Source: Bacteroidales bacterium UBA1266
Lineage (GTDB): Bacteria; Bacteroidota; Bacteroidia; Bacteroidales; WCHB1-69
Direction of reading: 5' to 3'
Length of the DNA: 7,264 nt
NCBI GenBank assembly: GCA_002308135.1
Contig: DBVK01000032.1
Coordinates: forward strand, 2,177 to 9,440
Each line of letters opens with the position of its first letter. Within the stretch, counting starts at the first letter, position 1. Made by a program: the position numbers and the translations under genes. Below are positions 1-5,580 of the stretch, piece by piece. The notes under the pieces are model-generated. The model was not told the DNA's origin. It worked only from the letters and a program-made list of their open reading frames with translations, and did not search any database.

Positions 1-468
1 AAGGCCTACGACAGCTTCCGCAAACGCGGCCACGATGCCGTACTGCTTTTTGCCGGATCCAGGCGCCATTGGACGCGTGCCATGGAGCAATGCAGACGGC
101 ACATGGATTTTTCGGAAGACGTGGTATTCACCGATTACATCCCCACATCCGAACTCAACCGCATACTCGCATCAGCGGCCGGACTGCTTTACGTCTCTTC
201 CTTTGAGGGCTTTGGAGTCCCCATTCTGGAAGCCTTCGCCACCCACACCCCGGTAATCACCGCCAAAACCACCGCCATGCCGGAAGTGGCCGGAGATGCC
301 GCTTTGCTTGTGGATCCGCAGGATATCCCAGGCATCGCCGCCGCCATGGAAAGCCTGTTCACCTGTCCGGAAAAGGTTCAGGAACTGGTGCGAAAAGGCG
401 AGGAAAGGCTCTCCCTCTTCTCATGGGACCAAAGCGCAGCAAAACTTTGGGAACTGCTGCAGCCCTGA
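1..468 (+). CDS. Glycosyltransferase, GT4-like, C-terminal part (5' end outside window)
   Basis: The frame is open from the first base and gives 155 residues ending in a tandem TGA TAA stop (466-471), so this is the C-terminal part of a longer gene. Full-length GT4 enzymes usually have about 350-400 residues, so more than half is missing. Seen directly: a strand resembling the start of the GT-B C-terminal Rossmann domain (AVLLFAGS, visible residues 13-20), a VVFTDYIPTSELNRIL segment, and the E-x7-E signature SFEGFGVPILEAF with Glu at visible residues 69 and 77. In this family the second Glu of that motif contacts the nucleotide-sugar donor. The enzyme would be cytoplasmic or peripheral to the inner membrane and transfer a sugar to a glycan or lipid acceptor. 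Donor and acceptor cannot be told from this fragment. The Met at position 82 is internal, because homology continues upstream of it. The next gene, on the same strand, begins 78 bp later and could be co-transcribed, though its product is an unrelated secreted protein. Confidence 0.9.
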   Translation, partial: KAYDSFRKRGHDAVLLFAGSRRHWTRAMEQCRRHMDFSEDVVFTDYIPTSELNRILASAAGLLYVSSFEGFGVPILEAFATHTPVITAKTTAMPEVAGDAALLVDPQDIPGIAAAMESLFTCPEKVQELVRKGEERLSLFSWDQSAAKLWELLQP

Positions 469-508
469 TAAAATCCCGCAAGCGGGTACGCCTACGGCAA
501 TAAACGGA

Positions 509-539
509 CAACGTCTGCGTTGATATTGTTACTAACAAT
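509..539. repeat. Two adjacent short palindromes just upstream of the T9SS cargo gene
   Basis: CAACG-TCTG-CGTTG (509-522) is a perfect 5-bp stem with a 4-nt loop. Two bases later ATTGTTA-C-TAACAAT (525-539) is a perfect 7-bp inverted repeat around one central base. The second ends 7 bp before the chosen start codon at 547 and overlaps the alternative ATG at 538. Placement fits either a transcription-factor operator or a leader hairpin that affects translation. No convincing Bacteroidota promoter (TTTG and TAnnTTTG) is visible in this gap. Function is inferred only from symmetry and position, and short palindromes occur by chance. Confidence 0.4.
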
Positions 540-546
540 GGCTTAT

Positions 547-2550
547 ATGAAAAACCTCACACGAAATCTCTTTGGGCTATGCCTGCTGCTCTGCCCTTGG
601 ATTTACCGCGCTGAAGCGCAGGAGCAGCTGCTTCGGATGCCTTACAATCCGCAACTGAAAAAGATGGTGCCTGCCTTTCAGCAGAAAAGCGGGGAAACGC
701 CAAACCTCAGCCCCCTGCAACTTCCGTTTATGGAAGATTTTTCCGGCGCCTGCGGTTATCCGGACACGGCACGATGGACGGACCGCAGCGCTTTCGTCAA
801 CCAGCATTTCGCACACAGAGCGCCTTCGATTGGGGTGGCCACATTGGATGCCGTAGACGCAACAGGAAGGGTTTACCCTCAAGGGAAAACCACCGCCTTC
901 CCCGCCGACACCCTGACATCCAGACCTATACGTACAGATTCCCTTTTCCATCCCATCGCACGCGCCCTGACTGCCGCCGACTCGCTATATTTCAGTTTCT
1001 TTTACCAGCCCGGAGGCGGTTTGCGCAACCATCCCTGGGAAGGGTTGGGGGACGCCCCCGAAGCCTCGGACTCCCTGATTTTGGAATTCGGCTTTTATAG
1101 CGGTGATTCCGTATTCACGGAAGACTCCCTGCACAAAATTCCGGAAACCGTATGGACTCCCGTATGGTCTACCGGCGGCATGCGTTTGGAAACATTTGTC
1201 TCCACCTACCATCTGGATACCAGCATGTGCTTCCGACAGGTGATGATTCCCTTGACGGACAGCAATTTCTTTAATCCGGGTTTTCAATTCCGCTTCCGCA
1301 ACCTGGCTTCCTTGGAATTCTCCAAGGAAAACCCCACCTGGGCCGGCAATGTGGACTTTTGGAACCTTGACTACATCCGTTTAGACCGGGGACGTTCCTG
1401 CAAAGACACCTTTATTGACGACATTACCCTGGCGGAGAATCCGGGAGGGCTGCTGCAGACCTACACCGCCATGCCTTGGAGCCACTTCCAGGCTTCGGAG
1501 CTGAAACCCTCCTTTGAGGTGCACCTGCTCAATTTGTCCAATGTGACCAAAAACGCCAGCTATACCTACCGCATCACCAATCCGGAAGGGCAAAGCGTGG
1601 GTTCCTATGACGGGGGCTCCTATAACATTTATCCGCTGCGTTCCGGCGGATTCCAGCCTTATGCGCCCCACGCCCGTCCCGACTTGCGCAATGTCAGCCT
1701 GAGCTCAAACGCGGACACGGTGGATTTCCGCATACTGCATATCCACAGGGAAGCGGGAAGCGGAGACCTCAACCCTTCCAACGACACCGCCGTTTTCGTA
1801 CAGGCCTTCCGTAATTATTTCGCTTACGATGACGGCACACCGGAAGCGGGGTACACCGTGGTGGACGTGGACACCTACAACACCGCTATGGCGCTGAAAT
1901 TCCATATGGGCAAAGCCGACACCTTGCGGGCGGTGGGGATGTACATCAACCATGTGCTGGACGACGCCAACAACTTCGACTTCACCCTCAGCATCTGGAA
2001 CGACAAAAATGACATGCCCGGCGATCTGCTATACAGCCAAAGCGTTTCCCAGGAGTTCGGGAACGCGCTTTACGACTTCCAGCTGTTCTACCTTGACCAG
2101 CCTGTCGCCCTGCAGGGAACTTTTTATGTGGGCTACCAGCTTTCTGGCAAAAACTTCCTCAACGTGGGTTTTGACCAGAACACCAATCATAGCGAAAACG
2201 TCCGTTATTTCAGCGGAAACAAATGGCATAGCAGTTTTTTGTGCGGAACACCCATGATACGGCCGTACGTGGGCAAAGCCTGGAGTCCGGCCTGCACCCC
2301 CGACCTAAGCGCTGTGGGACAAACGCTGCGCGTGTTCCCCAATCCTGCAGAAGACCAACTGCATATCACACTGCCGGAATCCATGCGGGAAAACACCACC
2401 CGCCTGCAGGTGTGCAGCCTTTCCGGCCAGCTGCTGTACCAAGGGGCCTATTCCCCCACCCTTTCCATAGCAAAGCTTCCCGCAGGCCTCTACCTGCTGA
2501 AAGCCGATGACGGCAACCGAAGCGTTCACTGTAAATTTATCGTGCGGTAA
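547..2550 (+). CDS. Secreted T9SS type A sorting-domain protein (cargo, unknown function)
   Basis: A 667-residue protein with an N-terminal Sec signal peptide (MKNLTRN, then hydrophobic LFGLCLLLCPW, probable cleavage AEA|QEQ after residue 24). Its C-terminal 74 residues (594-667) match the T9SS type A sorting domain: LRVFPNPAEDQLHI, then LSGQLLYQG, LPAGLYLLK and a final KFIVR. In this family the tail directs the folded protein across the outer membrane, where it is cleaved and attached to surface lipopolysaccharide or released. From residue 59 (LPFMEDFSG) there is a beta-rich region common at the front of such cargo. A second module (about 424-576, YFAYDDGTPEAGY to MIRPYVGK) resembles beta-sandwich modules repeated in other T9SS proteins. 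No catalytic motif is recognised, so an adhesive, binding or structural role is possible but not shown. The frame stays open upstream to a TTG at 520 and an ATG at 538. The ATG at 547 is preferred because it puts the basic residues directly before the hydrophobic core. A strong terminator hairpin follows the stop. Confidence 0.92.
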   Translation: MKNLTRNLFGLCLLLCPWIYRAEAQEQLLRMPYNPQLKKMVPAFQQKSGETPNLSPLQLPFMEDFSGACGYPDTARWTDRSAFVNQHFAHRAPSIGVATLDAVDATGRVYPQGKTTAFPADTLTSRPIRTDSLFHPIARALTAADSLYFSFFYQPGGGLRNHPWEGLGDAPEASDSLILEFGFYSGDSVFTEDSLHKIPETVWTPVWSTGGMRLETFVSTYHLDTSMCFRQVMIPLTDSNFFNPGFQFRFRNLASLEFSKENPTWAGNVDFWNLDYIRLDRGRSCKDTFIDDITLAENPGGLLQTYTAMPWSHFQASELKPSFEVHLLNLSNVTKNASYTYRITNPEGQSVGSYDGGSYNIYPLRSGGFQPYAPHARPDLRNVSLSSNADTVDFRILHIHREAGSGDLNPSNDTAVFVQAFRNYFAYDDGTPEAGYTVVDVDTYNTAMALKFHMGKADTLRAVGMYINHVLDDANNFDFTLSIWNDKNDMPGDLLYSQSVSQEFGNALYDFQLFYLDQPVALQGTFYVGYQLSGKNFLNVGFDQNTNHSENVRYFSGNKWHSSFLCGTPMIRPYVGKAWSPACTPDLSAVGQTLRVFPNPAEDQLHITLPESMRENTTRLQVCSLSGQLLYQGAYSPTLSIAKLPAGLYLLKADDGNRSVHCKFIVR

Positions 2551-2576
2551 ACACTTGAACGCATAAACGAATATAC

Positions 2577-2613
2577 GGGAAAAGGACGGCTTGAGCCGTC
2601 CTTTTTCCTTTTT
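2577..2613. terminator. Bidirectional intrinsic terminator between convergent genes
   Basis: GGGAAAAGGACGGC (2577-2590) pairs with GCCGTCCTTTTTCC (2595-2608) around a TTGA tetraloop. This gives a 14-bp stem with one G-T wobble near its base. On the + strand the hairpin runs into CTTTTTCCTTTTT. On the - strand the stem ends in CCTTTTCCC, a shorter U-tract. It lies in the 84-bp gap between the stop of the T9SS cargo gene (2550) and the stop of the convergent lipoprotein gene (2635), so it can end transcripts from both sides. The + strand geometry is the stronger. Confidence 0.87.
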
Positions 2614-2634
2614 GGCATTTTTGGAAGTTCAGGA

Positions 2635-3297
2635 CTATTCTTCTTCTTCCGCGTCTTCCTCCTTGTCAAAACGCACCTGTTCGTAAAAATCATTGTAGCC
2701 CGATTTGACAAGCTTCAATGTAAATCCTTTAATGGCATACAATCCTTCACTGTTCTTACCGTAGGTGATGTTTTGGAATTTGATTGTATAACCGGAACCG
2801 TTGACAAATTTATAATCTCCGACATAGTTCGCGATTTTGCCAGTTCCATTGTTGAAAGTGACCGTCAGGTAGTCAATATCTTCAAAAATGGGATTGCCGT
2901 TGACACTGGCCGGAATGTAAATTTCATTGTAGGCTGCGCCTGCCGTGATTTCCATTCTCCAACCATTGCCCTGGGTCAGTTCTGTGGTGCCGGCACTGTC
3001 ATACACGTGGAAACGGTAGGTTCCGGCCAGACGGGCGGCGGAAACCCTCACGGTTTTGTCCACCGAAGTTTCCCCGGCTTTGAATGTGGCAGTCTGTTCG
3101 CCGATTTTTTCAAAATCCACACCAGACACCGAAATGGTGGATCCGTCGGAAGCCTTGGCGTATTTGATCAAATCCGCGTTGCTTCCGCCCAAACCGACCA
3201 CGATATTGTCGGAGGAGAAAGTGATGGACACGTCTTTTTTACAGCTGACAGTGAATAACATACAGGCTACTGCGAGTAATAAGCATCCTTTTTTCAT
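2635..3297 (-). CDS. Small lipoprotein of unknown function with acidic C-terminus
   Basis: A 220-residue protein with a lipoprotein signal peptide: MKKGCLLLAVACMLFTVSCKKD, with Cys19 as the likely lipidated residue. The lipobox is imperfect (T-V-S-C rather than L-x-[AGS]-C) but fits Bacteroidota lipoproteins. The mature part is beta-rich. Residues about 22-87 (VSITFSSDNIVV to GEQTATFKAGETSVDKTVRV) look like an immunoglobulin-like strand pattern. Residues about 90-205 (LAGTYRFHVYDSAGTTELTQ onward) form a second domain rich in Tyr, Gly, Asn and Phe. I recognise no named family. The protein ends in a run of acidic residues, FDKEEDAEEEE. It lies 45 bp downstream of the DUF4270 gene on the same strand, so it is probably the last gene of that unit, closed by the hairpin at 2577-2613. 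The AT-rich 45-bp gap holds TATAATTC, a poor promoter match, so an own promoter is uncertain. The 3' half of the gene is more AT-rich by eye than its neighbours. Envelope location is well supported; function is unknown. Confidence 0.85.
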   Translation of the reverse strand: MKKGCLLLAVACMLFTVSCKKDVSITFSSDNIVVGLGGSNADLIKYAKASDGSTISVSGVDFEKIGEQTATFKAGETSVDKTVRVSAARLAGTYRFHVYDSAGTTELTQGNGWRMEITAGAAYNEIYIPASVNGNPIFEDIDYLTVTFNNGTGKIANYVGDYKFVNGSGYTIKFQNITYGKNSEGLYAIKGFTLKLVKSGYNDFYEQVRFDKEEDAEEEE

Positions 3298-3342
3298 CTT
3301 GATTTTGGTTTTTAGTTATGAATTATAGTTTGAGTTAATTTA

Positions 3343-4674
3343 TCAGTTTATATATGAATATGTTACTATCAACCTCATCCGTCGCTGCCTGTCAGCATGG
3401 GCAGGCCCCTTGAGTTTGACGCGCGTGGCTTGCGTGGCGGCACCGTTCACTATCAGGTATATAGGGTACGACACCTCCAGCTTGTCCATCAGCACATACT
3501 GCACATACTCCGTAAGCAGGAAGCGGTACAGCGAATCCTCCGCGCGATAGCCGCCTCCGAAATACTCGGTGCCGAGATGCAGGTAATCCGGAAGAAAATA
3601 CGATTTTGAGGAGAGGGAGTCCTGTTTGTAGTACATGCTCAGCGACGACGGGCGGAAATAAGGCTGGTAGCCTCCGGGCACATCCTCGGGCGACAGCAGC
3701 AGCTCCGCCTTGTGTACGGCAACACGACGGCCTCCAAAACGGGATTTCAGCGTCGGGAAACGAAGCTGTGTCTTGATGCCTCCGGATGCCTGCACATAAA
3801 CAGACGTTTCCGCATCGGTATAGTTCTTGTCCACGACCTGCTTGCGCAAGTCGGCTTCCGCATCGGCATAACCCTGATGGGAAATGCGGGCGTAATATAC
3901 TGAAGAGTCATTGGAAACCAATTGGAACGTCAGACTGTCGTGGTCATTGTTATGGTAATGGAAGGTTACTGTCGTCAAGGTGTTCAGCACATCCAGATAC
4001 GCCAGACACCCCCCGTTTTCTTTTTGTTCAACCTTGAGCATCAAACCTTTGAAATATTGCAGAAAATGCGCGTTGTCGGAAAGCTCTTCGGAACCGGACT
4101 TGTCCATCACCTTTTGGGTGAAATAGCTTTTCTGAAGCGGAATGCGCAGCTGGGGGTTCTGCGACTCGCCCGTCACCACAACAGCGGTCATGGGTCGCAC
4201 TTCCAAAAGGCAAGGGGTGTTTTCCGCTAGATTCTGCTGCTGTACGGCCAATTGCGTCGTGGAATAATACAGGGAATCCTTGTGCATGGATTCGTCCAGC
4301 TCATACACACCAACCGTCAAACGATTGGCGGTGTCTCCGAAATAGCCCGCATACGGAAGCGAAAGCACCACGGAATCCAGCGCAGCGCCCGCGCCAAAAT
4401 CCACCGCATTGGCCGAAAGCCGGAACTGTATCAGCAAATCGGCACGCACCGTACCGAACACCGGATCATCCACCCAACCGAAGATTTCTGCGCTCATTTT
4501 GCTGGTCCGTATAGAGTCTTCAGCAATGGCAAACACCTGGATATCGCTCAAGGTGTCCGTATATACGGCATTGTACTGCTGCAGGCTGCCGCCAACATCA
4601 TTGCCCTCCTTCTTGCAGGCTGTCAGGAGGATAAGCGCTATCCCCAACAAGCGGAAAAAACGTTTCTTCAACAT
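3343..4674 (-). CDS. DUF4270 family lipoprotein
   Basis: A 443-residue protein with a clear lipoprotein signal peptide: basic MLKKRFFR, a hydrophobic stretch and the lipobox L17-T18-A19-C20, followed by KKEG. Features I associate with DUF4270 are present: an early beta region with TLSDIQVFAIAEDSIRTSK (about 41-59), the conserved-looking GWVDDPVFGTVRADLLIQFRL stretch (66-86), LDSVVLSLPYAGYFGD (99-114) and LTVGVYELDESMHKDSLYYS (119-138). The length is usual for the family. It should sit in the outer or inner membrane envelope, facing the periplasm or the surface. No enzymatic role is known to me for this family, and no catalytic motif stands out. Its start lies 9 bp after the stop of the GT5-like gene, with no room for a promoter, so the two are almost certainly co-transcribed. 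In my memory of Bacteroidota genomes this gene pair is often kept together, which suggests a shared role, but I cannot check that here. The start is fixed by the signal peptide. Confidence 0.9.
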   Translation of the reverse strand: MLKKRFFRLLGIALILLTACKKEGNDVGGSLQQYNAVYTDTLSDIQVFAIAEDSIRTSKMSAEIFGWVDDPVFGTVRADLLIQFRLSANAVDFGAGAALDSVVLSLPYAGYFGDTANRLTVGVYELDESMHKDSLYYSTTQLAVQQQNLAENTPCLLEVRPMTAVVVTGESQNPQLRIPLQKSYFTQKVMDKSGSEELSDNAHFLQYFKGLMLKVEQKENGGCLAYLDVLNTLTTVTFHYHNNDHDSLTFQLVSNDSSVYYARISHQGYADAEADLRKQVVDKNYTDAETSVYVQASGGIKTQLRFPTLKSRFGGRRVAVHKAELLLSPEDVPGGYQPYFRPSSLSMYYKQDSLSSKSYFLPDYLHLGTEYFGGGYRAEDSLYRFLLTEYVQYVLMDKLEVSYPIYLIVNGAATQATRVKLKGPAHADRQRRMRLIVTYSYIN

Positions 4675-4683
4675 GGGCGAATG

Positions 4684-5493
4684 TTAGGATTCCAGAATTT
4701 TTTCGTACAAAGCCACATAATCCGGAACAAAATCCTCTTGCGGATGAACCATGTGCAGCTTCCCGGAGGAGAACACATAGTCCTTGATTTCCGGAAGCAC
4801 CTCTTCGTGGCCTATGACCACCGCATCCGAATAGTCAATGGCCAGTTTGGTGGAGGAGGCAAAGGTGGCTTTCTTATACAATGCAGCCTCTTTGGCAGGC
4901 ACATTGGTCGATTTCAATTTAGGCACAAACGAACGGTTCAGCTCCTTAGGAAAATGATCGTTGTACACAGAATATATCACCTTGGAAAAAGCGAAGAGCG
5001 GATTGTCCATGTAGACTTTCTTCACATACAAGGGCAAAAGGCAGGAAAGCCATCCGTTGCAATGGATGATGTCCGGGCTCCAGCCCAGGTTCTTGACAGT
5101 CTCCAGCACGCCTTTGGCAAAAAAGATCGCCCGTTCGTCATTGTCCGCATGGAATTTCCCCGTCTTGGGATCCGACAGAATGCTTTTACGATGGAAATAG
5201 TTCTCGTTGTCTATGAAATACGTCTGCATCCGTACTGACGGAATGGACGCTACTTTGATAATCAGCGGGTGGTCGTTGTCCCGGATAATGATATTCTGTC
5301 CGGACAAGCGTATCACTTCATGCAGTTGGTTGCGACGCTCGCTCACCAAACCGTAGCGGGGCATAAAAGTGCGAATGTCTATACCGCTTTCTTGAACCGA
5401 TTGTGGCAGAAACCGTCCGATAGTAGAGATGTAGGTGTCTTCCACATACGGTGTAATCTCTTGATTCACATATAAAATCTTGTACGTTGGCAT
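4684..5493 (-). CDS. Short glycogen/starch synthase-like protein (GT5 N-terminal domain only)
   Basis: A 269-residue protein that aligns by eye with the N-terminal Rossmann domain of glycogen/starch synthase (GT5). YKILYVNQEITPY (4-16) matches the first strand (VLHVCSEMFPL in E. coli GlgA). TYFIDNENYFHRKSIL (91-106) and NDERAIFFAKGVLE (118-131) match the next conserved blocks. DIIHCNGWLSCLLPLY (141-156) matches the DVVHAHDWHAGLAPAY block. Full GlgA has about 480 residues, and the whole C-terminal GT-B domain is absent here. Key positions are changed. The K-T-G-G-L motif that binds ADP-glucose is replaced by E18-D-T-Y-I, H-D-W-H by N146-G-W-L149, and the TIHN block by SVYN (175-178). Ordinary glycogen synthase activity is therefore doubtful; a binding, regulatory or altered-substrate role is possible. 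No signal peptide is seen, so it should be cytoplasmic, yet the downstream partner is a lipoprotein. A TATCTTTG promoter lies 27 bp before the start. Databases commonly label such proteins glycogen synthase, which I think overstates the evidence. Confidence 0.87.
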   Translation of the reverse strand: MPTYKILYVNQEITPYVEDTYISTIGRFLPQSVQESGIDIRTFMPRYGLVSERRNQLHEVIRLSGQNIIIRDNDHPLIIKVASIPSVRMQTYFIDNENYFHRKSILSDPKTGKFHADNDERAIFFAKGVLETVKNLGWSPDIIHCNGWLSCLLPLYVKKVYMDNPLFAFSKVIYSVYNDHFPKELNRSFVPKLKSTNVPAKEAALYKKATFASSTKLAIDYSDAVVIGHEEVLPEIKDYVFSSGKLHMVHPQEDFVPDYVALYEKILES

Positions 5494-5520
5494 CGGTCTT
5501 CTCGCATTTTACTAGTCTTG

Positions 5521-5548
5521 CAAAGATACAAAAAAAATCATTACCAAA
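5521..5548 (-). promoter_or_regulatory. Bacteroidota-type promoter for the GT5-like/DUF4270/lipoprotein unit
   Basis: On the - strand TATCTTTG (5528-5521) is a perfect match to the Bacteroidota -7 element TAnnTTTG. A TTTG (5548-5545) upstream fits the -33 element, with 16 bp between the two, slightly short of the usual 17-23. A T-rich run fills the spacer. Only 27 bp lie between the -7 element and the ATG at 5493, so the 5' leader should be about 20 nt. The promoter sits in the 72-bp gap after the GH106-like gene and gives the downstream genes their own start of transcription. Confidence 0.72.
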
Positions 5549-5580
5549 CCGTTGTTTCCCAGCTTTTACTTTTCAACGGT
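5548..5580 (-). repeat. Inverted repeat over the end of the hydrolase gene, possible weak terminator
   Basis: Read on the - strand, ACCGTTG (5580-5574) pairs perfectly with CAACGGT (5554-5548) across a 19-nt loop that contains the TAA stop of the GH106-like gene. A run of eight T follows about 9 nt further on. It could be a weak terminator for that gene, but the long loop and the distance to the T-run make it poor. Its last base overlaps the -33 TTTG of the promoter, so an operator role is another possibility. Confidence 0.3.

Noticed and set aside
475..486. CCCG-CAAG-CGGG hairpin after the glycosyltransferase stop as a terminator
   Set aside because: The stem is only 4 bp with a tetraloop, and no T-run follows.
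520..546. TTG (520) or ATG (538) as the start of the T9SS cargo gene
   Set aside because: Either would add residues ahead of the basic n-region of the signal peptide, and the region holds two palindromes that look non-coding. ATG 538 is not fully excluded.
2773..3258. A 161-codon open frame on the + strand antisense to the small lipoprotein
   Set aside because: No start context, signal or motif. The opposite strand encodes a lipoprotein with a proper signal peptide.
3298..3342. A separate promoter for the small lipoprotein
   Set aside because: The gap is AT-rich and contains TATAATTC on the - strand, but this differs from TAnnTTTG at two positions and has no TTTG at the right distance.
4252..5238. 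A 328-codon open frame on the + strand
   Set aside because: It is antisense to two genes with strong family evidence, spanning the DUF4270 lipoprotein and the GT5-like gene. Its translation is rich in Arg, His, Gln and Ile without domain logic, typical of a shadow frame.
4684..5493. The GT5-like gene as a truncated pseudogene of glgA
   Set aside because: The frame is intact, has a good promoter and tight coupling to the next gene, and its motif changes are co-ordinated replacements rather than stops or frameshifts. Short forms of this kind are, as I recall, common in Bacteroidota.
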